Below, piece after piece: positions 34,431 to 47,100 of a stretch of 64,000 bases of DNA. A program made the position numbers and the translations under genes. Below the pieces are notes generated by a model, which ran no database searches, had not been told where the DNA came from, and was given only the letters and a program-made list of their open reading frames with translations. Source of the DNA: Casuarius casuarius (Eukaryota > Chordata > Aves > Casuariiformes > Casuariidae); contig PTFA01000278.1 of the NCBI GenBank assembly GCA_003342895.1, positions 1,007,089-1,071,088 on the forward strand. Direction: 5' to 3'. Numbering within the stretch: the stretch's first letter is position 1; each line of letters starts with the position of its first letter.

Positions 34431-36224
34431 ATNTTGAAAGTGCTGTTATTTGTCAACAGTATTGCCAGGTGGATAAAAGAGTGGCCTTATCCTTAGAAGT
34501 CTGGCTTTGGTCTCCTGCTCTTTCAGAGCTCCTGTTGCTTTCCAGGAAGAATTATTTCTAGAAATCTAAATCAATTAGNTTTAGCTTTTACAGAGGAATT
34601 CCACATAAGAATACCTATTTTATATGGCTCAAGGCCCAGGTGGAATTTTTTGTCCTAAAGACATCAGGACCCTTCTGTAGGTAAGTATAAAGGAGTTCTA
34701 TGGAAAGGTCTATCGCTTCTACTTTAAATTTTAATCTTTTAATCATTGTGCCTTCAGGGAAAGAGAGGAATTCGAGATCATGTGACAGATTACAAAAGAC
34801 AAAACAAGGACCTATATTTATCAAAAGAGGTATAATAACCAGCCACTTTGGAAAGACACATCTGTCACTTGAATTAAAGTTCTTATCTTGGGAAGCTCTC
34901 CAGACAAAGAAAAGGAATGAAAAGAGCGAGAAATCAATTCAAAAGGTCATACTAAGAGAAAAAGACTTTTTGTGGTATCCTCCTCTCCTATGCTTTTTTG
35001 GATAAACAATATGCTTTGTTATTGTTTTTAGTGGCTTATATAACCTGGCTGTAAGCATGTGCTTTGATGCACACTATCTGAAACCACCCCAATCGAATTT
35101 CAAAGGCTTAATCAAAGCTACACTTGAGCAGTTTGAAATCACTTCAAGAGAGGGATATAACGAGCATNGTCACAGGCTCTCAGACTACTATCATTATTTT
35201 ATGAAAAGTTTGGTGTATTTAGGTATCCTGAAAAAAAGACTATTTTTGAAATGTGATTTCTTAAGAGAATTTTGTCCAAATTTGTGCAAGTCAGACAGGG
35301 ATAAATCTACATTTCTGAGCGTACACCTAAGAAATGAACTCCAAGCTCTTCTCAAACACCAGTTCTTTTCAGAGGTTCTTCATCTTGGTTCAGNCATACC
35401 ACTTCAACCACATTTTGAGTTTATCAGCTACATATTCTTCTTTCATTTTTGAGGCTTTCTACTCTCCAGTCTGACACTTTCTTTNCAGCATTCAGAGCCT
35501 TTAATGTGTAGTCAGGGACCCCAGATGTCACAAAGCAGGAGATATTTCTTGTAGTGCTAAAGCTGCACAGGCAAACCTAAAACAACACTCATAGGATAGA
35601 AGCAGCNCTGTTAATCTTCTCTCCTCCCAGAAAAGCAGTGCTGGGGGCGGGGGGAGGAATTCAANTGACTGCTCAGATGAGAAGCCAATTTCTAAGAGGC
35701 ACCAGGAGAATTGCATGATTTTATGCTGCATGGGTAGGGTGAAAAGGTCCATGTTTTACAAGATGGCAGATAATTGGCTTGAAGGTGAACTGGTCTTTTT
35801 AGGAGACCAATAAATAACTGATGAATGACATTAGCAGGACCTGATATGAGGAAGAGAATTGCAATAAGATAATGTTTGGTTTTTTGTTTTTTAAAGCAGC
35901 AGTTTCAAAACAGTGGTCAAGGAGGCCCAAACTAATGACCCACAGAACCATATTGCTTTTAGTGTTTTCAGTTAAAACTCCCTGCTGAGAGTGCACAGGC
36001 AGATCAAGAAAAATTACATACTTTATAACAGGTCATTGGTCTAAGAGCTATTGGCTGAGGGAGAANCATTCATGAGTCAGTCACACCTCTGCAGAAACTT
36101 CATGGAAAACAGAACACAACCAAGGAAGCCGATAATAAACGTACACAGAACACAGCACAGAAAGGATCTGAAATACTGCTTTTCTGTTTTACTTTATAGA
36201 TTTCTAGTGGCTAAACCTATTGCA

Positions 36225-37012
36225 NNNNNNNNNNNNNNNNNNNNNNNNNNNNNNNNNNNNNNNNNNNNNNNNNNNNNNNNNNNNNNNNNNNNNNNNNNNN
36301 NNNNNNNNNNNNNNNNNNNNNNNNNNNNNNNNNNNNNNNNNNNNNNNNNNNNNNNNNNNNNNNNNNNNNNNNNNNNNNNNNNNNNNNNNNNNNNNNNNNN
36401 NNNNNNNNNNNNNNNNNNNNNNNNNNNNNNNNNNNNNNNNNNNNNNNNNNNNNNNNNNNNNNNNNNNNNNNNNNNNNNNNNNNNNNNNNNNNNNNNNNNN
36501 NNNNNNNNNNNNNNNNNNNNNNNNNNNNNNNNNNNNNNNNNNNNNNNNNNNNNNNNNNNNNNNNNNNNNNNNNNNNNNNNNNNNNNNNNNNNNNNNNNNN
36601 NNNNNNNNNNNNNNNNNNNNNNNNNNNNNNNNNNNNNNNNNNNNNNNNNNNNNNNNNNNNNNNNNNNNNNNNNNNNNNNNNNNNNNNNNNNNNNNNNNNN
36701 NNNNNNNNNNNNNNNNNNNNNNNNNNNNNNNNNNNNNNNNNNNNNNNNNNNNNNNNNNNNNNNNNNNNNNNNNNNNNNNNNNNNNNNNNNNNNNNNNNNN
36801 NNNNNNNNNNNNNNNNNNNNNNNNNNNNNNNNNNNNNNNNNNNNNNNNNNNNNNNNNNNNNNNNNNNNNNNNNNNNNNNNNNNNNNNNNNNNNNNNNNNN
36901 NNNNNNNNNNNNNNNNNNNNNNNNNNNNNNNNNNNNNNNNNNNNNNNNNNNNNNNNNNNNNNNNNNNNNNNNNNNNNNNNNNNNNNNNNNNNNNNNNNNN
37001 NNNNNNNNNNNN
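36225..37012. other. assembly gap (788 N)
   Basis: An unbroken run of N. Long open frames that appear to cross it are artefacts. The right edge abuts a tandem repeat. Confidence 0.99.
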
Positions 37013-37093
37013 CAAACACATGATTTCTGGCTGAGATTCCAAACACATGATTTCTGGCTGAGATTCCAAACACATGATTTCTGGCTGAGATTC
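37013..37093. repeat. 27-bp tandem repeat, three identical copies at a gap edge
   Basis: The unit begins CAAACACATGATTTCTGGCT and ends GAGATTC (27 bases). Three perfect copies run from the first base after the gap, so the array probably continues into the gap. The unit is a multiple of three, and the minus strand reads ESQPEIMCL repeated, but there is no gene context. Confidence 0.95.
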
Positions 37094-38876
37094 CAGACTT
37101 TCAGGAATTTCCAAACAAAGAGAGGAATGAAAATAGGAAAGGCTCAACTACGTACGTTACTGTAGAAGAATTTCCATTCCAAATGGAAATTCTGAGGCAT
37201 TTGGTTTTCTCATGAAGAATAATGGGTGTTTCAAGAGAAAAACATTTATTTGCATTAAGAATGTTTTGCTGACAATCAAATTTTCCAATGAAAAAGCTAC
37301 CTGTCAAAAAATCCTGATTAGCCTTAATGAGTCACTACTTTCCCAAGGTTACATATATCCATTTGAATCCAAGGGGGAGCAGAAAGATATCTTTCTTTCA
37401 GCCGAATAGACAAATGTTAACTACAGATTTTTCACCTTCCCTACAACCTCATATGCGTGTGTGGTTTCAAGCCTGAATTTTGGAGTAACCAGATGTGCAG
37501 CCTCATGAGGAACAGACAGATGTTCTCACTAAGGGTTCAGAAGGATTAATAGATATTTTTAAAAGTTTCTTTCTACTCTGATTTTTTTCATAATTAGTAT
37601 GTATATATGGCAATACCAAAGATGCCTAGGATTAGACATCAAGGTTTAAAAACTCGTTTCAAGTCCTGAATCAATTTAATACAAAATATTTTAATAGTGA
37701 TATTACCTTTTCAAGAATGTACAAGTAAATACATAATCTATCACATTTACAATCAAGCAGCAGATGACAAAAGATACTGGCTGGGTAACAAACACCTGCA
37801 ATGAACTAGCCAAATGTAGAGATACTAAAATCCAAAATTAATACTAGACATCATACGCACATGTAACTTCTGCTCTCCTTCCAACATACATATTATATGT
37901 TCCCTCTTTTATCGATTGTTTCCTACTGCTTAGAAATATTAAGGGAGTTGCTTAACACGTCTGCAGGCTGATTTAAACAAAATCTCTGTGATTTTATTGT
38001 GAGCATGACAAAAAAATTTTTCCCGTGGAAAAGAAATAATGTTATAAGGTTGACAGTAATTATGTTTTCTTTTTCCTATTGTCTCTTTTCAGACGGTTTA
38101 AGCAGGACGAAAAGCTCTTTAGATCTTAACCAAGGAAAAAGAGGCACTACTTTTTTCTTTGCACGATTTTGCAGATTTATATTACACATTTAATTGCACA
38201 GTAAAAAAGGAAGTATTCTTTCATTGTTCCTCATTTATATTAGCTATTCAGCATCTAGATAAGTACATTTTCTTTTTCAAGAAGAGTTCAGGTTCTACAC
38301 TTATCTAACATTCGTTATTTTAATAGTTCTTGCTCAGTTTTTTTCCCCCTCACGTTACTCCATCCTTTCTCATTGCATACATCATCCAAAACCCTCATCC
38401 AATTATTCTGCTGTATGCTTTCTCCTNTTTCATGTCACTTANCATCATCTTCACTACCCAATTTTCNTTCTTTGTTCCTTATGCCTAAATATACCTAATT
38501 TCCTCACTTAGGTGTCTCATCTTTAGAAAACAAAAAAGCCACNTAAAAATCTTATCATTACATTGAATCCTGCCTTTTACTTTCACTGACAAATCTTAAT
38601 ATTGTGGGAAAAACAAACTAAATACAAACTTAAGAACAAAACAATACCAAAAAAACAAACAAAAAAAACAGCAAGCACTTGGCTATCCTTAGCCATCAAC
38701 AAGAAATGAAAATTAATTCCCAAACAATAAAAATCATTACCTTAAGTTATATAATTAATTATATAGTAACTGACATTAGTAGCCATGTTATAAAGCTTCA
38801 GGCTACCTAAAAAACAAAACAGGCCATAAATCCATCCAAATGCTCCCCTGNAGCAATTGATAATACAAATTTTCTA

Positions 38877-38912
38877 ACCATCGCAAGTATTGCAACCATA
38901 GCAAGTATTGCG
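38877..38912. repeat. 18-bp tandem duplication
   Basis: ACCATCGCAAGTATTGCA is followed directly by ACCATAGCAAGTATTGCG, a two-copy tandem with two differences. Confidence 0.85.
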
Positions 38913-41900
38913 TTCTATTCATTAGGGTTTTCTTAAGTTCCTTCAGAAAAATACAAACAAATTAGGAAAAAAAATTATAGCCCTATAATAGAGCACACTT
39001 ATTACAAAATAAATCTGAAGACAATTCGATATTTTTCATCTCATTTCAATCCCAGAAAAAAAAAAACTAGTAGAAAATCTGGATGCTTGGAAATTATAGT
39101 GCTGAGTATTAAAGAAAATCCTAAACAACATAGGAGCTTGAGGAGTTTTAACTTTTAAATCCATGCCTCCAGTCTGGATGCTGTGGTGTTAGAACCACAA
39201 TCTCTGACAGATACCAAACTACACCCAATAGAGCAGTGCACCTAACACAGAAAGCAACCCCTACAACGTGACCACAATACCACAATATAATACATTCTTT
39301 CCTGAGGTAACTTCAATGGTAGAGAGCTGCATATAAACAGTTGCCAAGTGTGAAAGTATGAGAGGAGCTTCCCCCCTCCCCCAGGAGCCCCAAGCCAGAT
39401 AGATTAGTTTGCTTTAAGATACAGGTTTGATTCCCCTTCAGCAGCAGCAGATGAACCTTCGCCATGACCTAAATTAACGTTTTAACAATTGAACCAACAC
39501 ATAAGGAAAGCAGGCAGCTTCTTCCATCTGACTTCTCAAAGAAGCAAGCAGTTTTAAAAGGTTTTGAAAGAAAGGGTAAAGACGAATCTATTTGTAGCTT
39601 TCAGGCTATGAATTCTAAGGATGGAGCTCTCTGAAATCCTGAGTAAAGCACAAGAAGTCCCCAGGGTGCACCCCAGGTTTGCAGGTGTATTTTTACTAGT
39701 TTTAACAAACTCCAAGTACTTTTTTAAAATCCTTCTAATTTTTTTGGCAATCACACTCACCAAGCTTTGCATAGGACTGACAATTAACTTTGCTAGGTAN
39801 GGCAAAGGAAAGCACCTTAGGAGCCTAGGCATTATCATAAACCTCCTTAAACACAATTATTGAACAGCAACACTGGCAATAAGCTTCTCTGTTACAAAAC
39901 AAAGTGGTGATTCTCACAAAATAGAAAAGAAACAAACTATTTCCAAGAATTGCTAAGACAAAGAAGTCTAAGGCAGAATAAAAAATTAAAAGGACATCTC
40001 ATACTCTCTCTTCATACTGCTCTAGAAACAGCATTCTAGGAAAGAGATGCTGTGTGTCAAAACATGAAAAACAGTAGAAATTCTTCTAGAGCAAACTTTC
40101 AAAATTCACCTATTGCAGCTTTGCAATTATTATATTTACCCACAGTTANCAGATACATGTTTATATCTATTTAAAAGAAAGAACTTTCATCTCCTTTGTC
40201 TCAGGACAAACTCTCAACACAAACATGTCAGATGAGATTGCAAAATATCAGTAAACTAGACTTCACAACTTCCACTCTTCAGCAGACACATTACGAGTGC
40301 CATTTTCCTGAATTTTTATGCATTTGGAAAACTATGTTCNACAGCCTCCACATTCACAAAATTTATATGAGTTATTAAAAAATAAACGAAGATCTATTCA
40401 CATTAAGTAACAATTTTAATAAAATAACTATTCTAATTTTTATAAGAATAGATTAAGTTTATAAGAAAAACAGGACATTTTTATGCAGGCTTCAAGTTTT
40501 AGTTTAGTTTTCAAGTTTCATTTAGTTTTAGAGAAAGTTANATACAGAGGGAACCTGCCCCAAAGTAAGAACACCAACTGAATAAAGGTTCCATGTCTGT
40601 TCCTAGTAAGGCTCCCAATTCAGAAAGTAACTAGCCATACAAGAAGCCAGTGTGAATAACTATTCCAGACTATTTTTCTGTGCAGATTAGGCCTTANGTT
40701 TTTCTATACATGAAGGCATGCTGCATTTTAACATCTGCTAAGCATATGTTCTTTAGGCTGTTAGGACCTCAGGTAGTTTAGTGCCACNGTTATTCAAGTA
40801 AGACTGTTTTTGACTCTATGCATTTTGAAAAACAAATTATTATACTGACATTCTCATGATGTCAAACAAACTTCATTTCAGAATAGTAATAGACTTCAAA
40901 AGGAGGTAGACAATTTAAATTGAGAAAAAAGCCCACATTTTATTTTTTAAAAATTTGAAACTATGGAAATACTTATATTTCTCAGGCTTCAGCATTTCAG
41001 TAGTCCTCTAATTTAGATGAAGCAGGATATGAAACCCCTTTATGCCTCACTTGCTGTTTGTAGTGCCTTGCATGTAAAGAGGTGCAAATATCTATGGTTA
41101 TCATCTCTGACTCAAATATTGTGGCACTAAGTTTATAAGCATGAAGAACAGAATTCTTCCTTCCTGAAGCTGAAAGAAATTTAAGTAGAGTAATGAAAGA
41201 AATCCACAGTGCATCTTTCAGAATATGCTAAGGAATATGCAAACATGATTTGAATCACATACAATCAGAAAACTTATGACGAGTAGAATTATAACTTTCT
41301 CAGTTACATTTCATTTATTAATGGTACAGTGCAGCAACATTAATTGAAATAAATAGTTATNTGTACATAATACAAAAATATAACCCTTCATAAAGTTCAT
41401 ACTGCACTAGGAATTATGTACTGAATATAAATAATTNATATACAATATTTTATCTTAAATAACATGCATGGATAGGTACACTCAGCCAAATGAATGTAGT
41501 TACATTTTCTCTAACTTGAAGACAGACATACAAAGAGCAGTTTTAGTTCACTGTAGCCATACTTCACACTTCAGGTGAGAGTTGTGAGCAAACTAACAGT
41601 TTTTCAAGTTTTCCCTTTGNCACCATTCTCTATCCTTGGCACAGTGGCTCAATAGCCAAATCAATTTTGGATAGTAGCATTCATTAGCACTTACAGAAAA
41701 GCATTACTCAGACAACCAGCTTAAGGCACCATGGTTTCCACAGCAGACACATGAAATCACTGGCAAAAAACAATTTTAAAGAAGGCTATGAGAGTTTAGC
41801 TATAATACCATGATAAACAAAGATTTATTCTTTAAGTATGTTCTTGATAACATATTTTGCCAACTATTGCTTCTATTACTAGTCCCTCCAAAAAGTAAAA

Positions 41901-43850
41901 TNTAAATAAGATTTTGACACTGTAACAAACTCAAAAATACCTCAGCTCTTTGTACTGGGGAGAAGAAAAGTCCCTTCATCCCTCCATTTTAAAGTGAAAA
42001 AAATCTGCCACTCTTGCAAGATAATTATTGTACAGATTTTTAGAATACAGTTTCCAACATATTATACAGTAAAAGCCCACTAAATCGCTTTTTTTTTTTT
42101 TTTTTAAAGATAGCATTTTTAACAGCAGATAATTTTCTTCCTAATATTCTCCTACTAGGAAGGCAAAAGTGTGCTGAAAACATCCAGGCAACAGTTAGGA
42201 CAAAACTGTCAGCGACTTCGGAGAGTTAAATCTATAAACCTCAGCTACAGAGGTCAAAATGCTGTTTATTCTAAACAGTGCTTACGTAGAAATCACTTCC
42301 CTGCCCCCTCAAGATCTGTATTCCTGCTATTGTTGCCATCAATAGAGCAGGTGAGCAATTTGTTTGAATGATCTCAAGTTTCTGCTGAAGTCCTACATAG
42401 CCAATCAAGACCTCTTCCCTAATAAAGCCCTTTAATACTGGCTGAGAGTTAAAGCAATATGAAGCAGAACTAGAAGCTTGGCATCCTGACAGCATCTGCC
42501 ACAGGTAAGAACTGGAATGCTACCTTCCCACAACTCTCAAACCTTGGAAAAAAAAAATACAGGTCAGAATGGGATGGGAGGAAATTCTTAAAATTGCACT
42601 ACACAGATTGCGCATTCCCAAATTGCATGCAAAAGTTCTCAGCTACAACTGCAGTTCAGACATATCCACAGAATTGTTTCAGTTTCAGAAAGAGATGCTT
42701 CAGCCACATCACAAGCCAGTATCAAGAGAATATGAAGACAAAATCACTGCAGCTTACCTAGTTTCCCCTCACTAAGTAGGGGATAGAAAAAATTAAGGAG
42801 GGGCAGGGAGGGGGAAAGAAGTAGATTCAGAATCATACATTATAATATATATATATTTCAGAGATATTTTCTTAATTACTATCAACTTTGACAACACACC
42901 CTCCATTTATCTGTGCATACCTTCCAGAATCAGAAAGACTATAGTTACATGTAATAAATATTCAGTATCTACTACAGTGTTGATACACTATTCCAAGAAT
43001 TCCCAAAGGCTTTCACTTGTATACTAACCTAATTGGCCAGCCTAAACCTTGGATCTTACCTGCACTTGGTGCAGAGGGTTGAGGGGATTCTTTTGTGCCT
43101 TATATTCCAACTTCAACCTTGAAGTCAGTCATTTCATCGCCAGTATGGTGAACAACCCATAGGTTATCCTTGTCTCTCCGAGGCGAGGACATATACAACT
43201 TTGCCTTTGGTGACCTTTTCTGCCTTAGGGCCTAAAGAGCAGAAGTCCTGTTGTACTGGTTCTGCATCACTTTAGCCTGAACCTTTACAGTACACCAACT
43301 TTCACCCTGTCCTTCATTTCCTGAATTTTAGTGAAACACTTCCTCAGAAGTAANCTATGCAGCTCATACATTGTCATACACGCAATCAACTAGGCAGAAG
43401 TGTCTATTTGATTCCAGTAACTCAGTCAAGCTCTAATTCAAGTAAACTTACAATAAATAATTTCAATTAAAATGCCAGCTTCCACCACAATGGTTCTATA
43501 GCATATCGAAAATAAGAAATACAGTGAATTATTCTTGTTATTGTTACCTAACGATTGGCTTNCTGCACCACAGGTAAATTTTTGACTCAACATTAAAATT
43601 TTCTAAGCTACTAGCTATAATGCAGATGCAAGAATGATGTAAAACTGAGAAAAGTTTAGAATAACATTTTGTATGTTAACAACAGACATTCTTCACTTAA
43701 GTATTTGACTTTCTGCATCTTGGGAGCGGAAGAGGTCACAATTAACTTTGGTCATGTTCTGCATGTGCTAAGATTGCTAAGCAATTGATAACTTTAGAAN
43801 TCACAATTACAAGGACCTAAAACAGCCTTCTACTCCTTTTGCATGACAGG

Positions 43851-43856
43851 TTTAAT
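43851..43856 (-). terminator. candidate RFK poly(A) signal ATTAAA
   Basis: Read on the minus strand this is ATTAAA, about 160 bases after the RFK stop, followed by a GT-rich stretch. Canonical AATAAA copies on the minus strand also occur further on (for example 41829-41824 and 41319-41314), so a longer 3' UTR is equally possible. Confidence 0.25.
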
Positions 43857-44016
43857 GATCAGTTAACACAAACAAACTTAAATCATCTTGTATGATTTTA
43901 CAGTGTTCGGTTCCCTTCTCAATCACCTAAACAGATACGTGACAATTAAGTACCTACAAAAGAAGTGCAAAGAAAAGAGCTCCATGAGAAAAAAAATTAA
44001 TGAGGAAGAGCTTTGC

Positions 44017-44147
44017 TTAGTGGTTGTTTACTATTTTGCCTTCTGGCAGATGAAAGAAGTTGTCTTCTTTGAGTTTAAGATGCTCCGGTAAATCTAGTTG
44101 TCTTTTTGCTTCTTCAATGTCTTCCTGAATTGCTGAAATGAGTGCCT
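44017..44147 (-). CDS. RFK: RFK exon 4 (C-terminal helix and stop)
   Basis: The exon codes for ALISAIQEDIEEAKRQLDLP, EHLKLKEDNFFHLPEG and KIVNNH, then TAA at 44019-44017. The acceptor is CTTTTATAG. The EDIEEAK...LPEHLK...EDNFF pattern matches the C-terminal helix and tail of vertebrate RFK. The last ten residues diverge most, as is usual for this end. Confidence 0.96.
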
Positions 44148-47100
44148 CTATAAAAGAGAATTAAGAATAGGGATATTTAAAAGCTGAATTCTGAACACGC
44201 ACAGCAAGAGAAAATAAAGCGCACCATAGAACACTAGAAAACAATCATAAAAATCACAATAAAAATTACTACATAGTTCAAAAGGGAAAATTCTCTACAA
44301 AATAAGTGAGGGTCAGCATTACTACATTCATAATTACATTTTTCACCAAAAGAGTGTCACGTTTGATTAACATGGACAACAATTTTCCAAGTCTTAGCAT
44401 ACTATTTCTATTGACATCTTATACCTTAAGAAGTACACTTTCTAAAGTACAATTTGAAAAAAGAAATCTACAGTAAGTTCTGAAACAAAGACGTTAAAAT
44501 GCTTTGTTTTTAAACATCAGTTACATTTTTCACAGCTGTAAGGACTATCCTTTCCTTGTTCCAAACATTTTAACAAAAAAATAAAATAAAATTCAATAGA
44601 ATTTCACAAACTGTTTCAAGTATAAGAGCTGCATTTTAAAAAAAAAAACAGACCGATGCTTTTATGACATGCTCATGTTTTTAAAAATACTCTTCAGAGG
44701 CANCAATACAATTTTTAGACTGAAATAAGTAAATACTGTTACACCGAAGTAATTTTTAGGCTGGAATAAGTAAGTATCAAAGATGTGGGTGGGTGGGTGT
44801 GTTTTTTAATTGAACCAGTTTATACATTAGTAGATTTAACTTACTAAAATGTTTTACTGCCATTTCAATGGTTAAGAGATAAAACAGCTGATTATGAAGA
44901 GAGAGACAGTGATGACACAGTACTTCCAATACATAAGAAAAAGACAAATAAGAGACTGGTTTAAGGGACATCTGCNATACTGACCTAAAGAATCAAAGTT
45001 TTTTTCCGGTCGAATATATCCTGTAATGACTATACTAAGAATTTCTCCATAAAAGTCTTCTTTGAAAGTGTGGATTATGTGCGTTTCCTAAAGGAAAAGA
45101 AATAAAGTTGCATTTATTATGAGGAATTTTGAGTTTATTTTCCTTGTTGCAAGGGCGCTCAGCTAGTATCCCTAATTCTAATTCTCCCCAATGCGGACCA
45201 AGAAAAATGAGACACTTAGTTTAACATGTATTATGCAAGATTAATAGGCTAGGTCTTTTGCTTATGTTAAGAGAGAAAATTGCTTATGTTAGCAGAGAGA
45301 ATTGTACTTTGCATGCAATATAAGNAAAATTATTCACTTAAGAGTGTTCCAATACTCAAAATAAAAAAAAAAAAAAAGTGATTCTCAAGAAGAAACACTT
45401 CACCGCCACTTATCTCAGAGGTATGATTTCCAGGGCAGCAAATTACAAACAAAACATAGATTTATTCAATCATTAAGTTGATGAGTCCAAATAACTGTAA
45501 TGATTTTGATTGAAATAGCTGGTTTAAGGAGCGCTTTTATAACTAGAACATGTTGGAATGGAATGAGAAAATTCTAAAAGGAGTGAAGGCAGCTATCTTA
45601 GAGACAGAGATTCATGCCCAAATAAAAGGGTTTCCAAGTATCAACAATTAAAACACAGTTCTGCAAGACTCAGCAAAAGCACCAGAACCTGACAGCAAGA
45701 AAAACACAGCTGTCACAGCTCAGGATTTTAACTCCTCTGTCCTGTTATCATTTACTTTTGGATATTGGTTCTGTATATCAAGCCACAGCATCACATACAT
45801 GCATTCCATCATTTCAGAGAAGAATTAATGAAAAAGCATTACAAATTAAGANGCCCCAATACCTCTTATTTTAAATGTAGATGACAGATTGTAGAGTATG
45901 GAAAAACTAGTGTGTTCCAGTTCATTCTAGGGCTCTTATAACCAATAAATTCAATGCAACTATATAAACATAAGTATAATAGATATCAGAACCATAAGCA
46001 ACCATTTCAGAAATAAAATTGAGTTTTTATTTGAGGAGTATTCATTTAATGATCAAAGAAGAAGAAAATACATTTTATTCACCTATGGCTGCATGTTTTC
46101 TGCCTACTGAGACTCGACTCTTCAGAATACAAACATATGAGATGGATACCAAACATTTCTAACAGCAAATGGGATTTCTAGATGATCTTTATGGATCAGA
46201 TTCTGCTCACCTTACTCAAAGTAAGTGTTTAGCTCATTTAGTATAATCAAAGTACCACACAAAGCAANATTCTTACCACTGATTTCTTAATATTCTTATA
46301 GAAAGGATTCCATCCTATGCTCAAAACCATTTTATGCACATCTCCATTTCCAACACAGGCCCATCCATAGTATATACCAGTAGAGATATCAGATGGAAAG
46401 CTTTCNACTACTTGCTCAGAAAAGTTAGCTGCAAAAATTTTAGAAAGTGTACATTTGTAAGTCAAAGGCATCACAGCATTTTCAAACACTTAAAAGCCAA
46501 GATCTGCCTATATGCTATTTACAAACAGAACACTGATGATGATCATAATGATACAATGTGCCATTTGGTAAACTGTAAACTATCAAACAGCATCACAGAA
46601 CGTAATCCCTATGGTAATACCAGAGCTACCATCTCTCCTACCTGTACTATTTTATGGTTATATGCATTCTATACTACAGTTAAAATTAATAAACTGAGAT
46701 AAAATATCCAGTCTGAATGCATTTCACTATTAGGATGTTTTCTACAGCTCTAATATGGTCGAAGAAGGGAGAATCAAGTTTCTTCTGAACTACAGAGTAT
46801 CATCTTAAAATTTGCTAAGTGTTAGTAAAATAATTATTTACTAAGCTATGCAAAAATAAAGTTATGATTGTAGTCACCAGTCATGAATGTTTATACACAT
46901 TGCCTTTCAGAGTATCTATATTTGGGGATTTCTGTGTTTTTTGTTTTTAAGAAAACTATGCATCTAAGGTAAAGTAAGTTCTTTTCTGACTGAGGGAAAT
47001 GAACCGAAGCTTCTCCCCAAACAACTATCCTACTTTAGCTTCTTACATGCATAGATCTACTCATGCAAGGTTTCTAGCTGATTTGATAGAATTTATAGTT

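Larger units (their letters stand above)
34431..44016. other. AT-rich spacer between convergent PCSK5 and RFK, including the RFK 3' UTR
   Basis: I found no coding exon on either strand. It contains the 788-base gap at 36225-37012, the 27-bp tandem repeat beside it, and small direct repeats at 38877-38912 (18 bp, two copies). The part next to RFK (up to 44016) must include its 3' UTR, whose end I cannot fix because several minus-strand poly(A) hexamers occur. Confidence 0.7.

Noticed and set aside
36051..37147. Long open frames on both strands around 36051-37147
   Set aside because: They consist almost wholly of undetermined residues across the N run, with only a few real codons at the edges.
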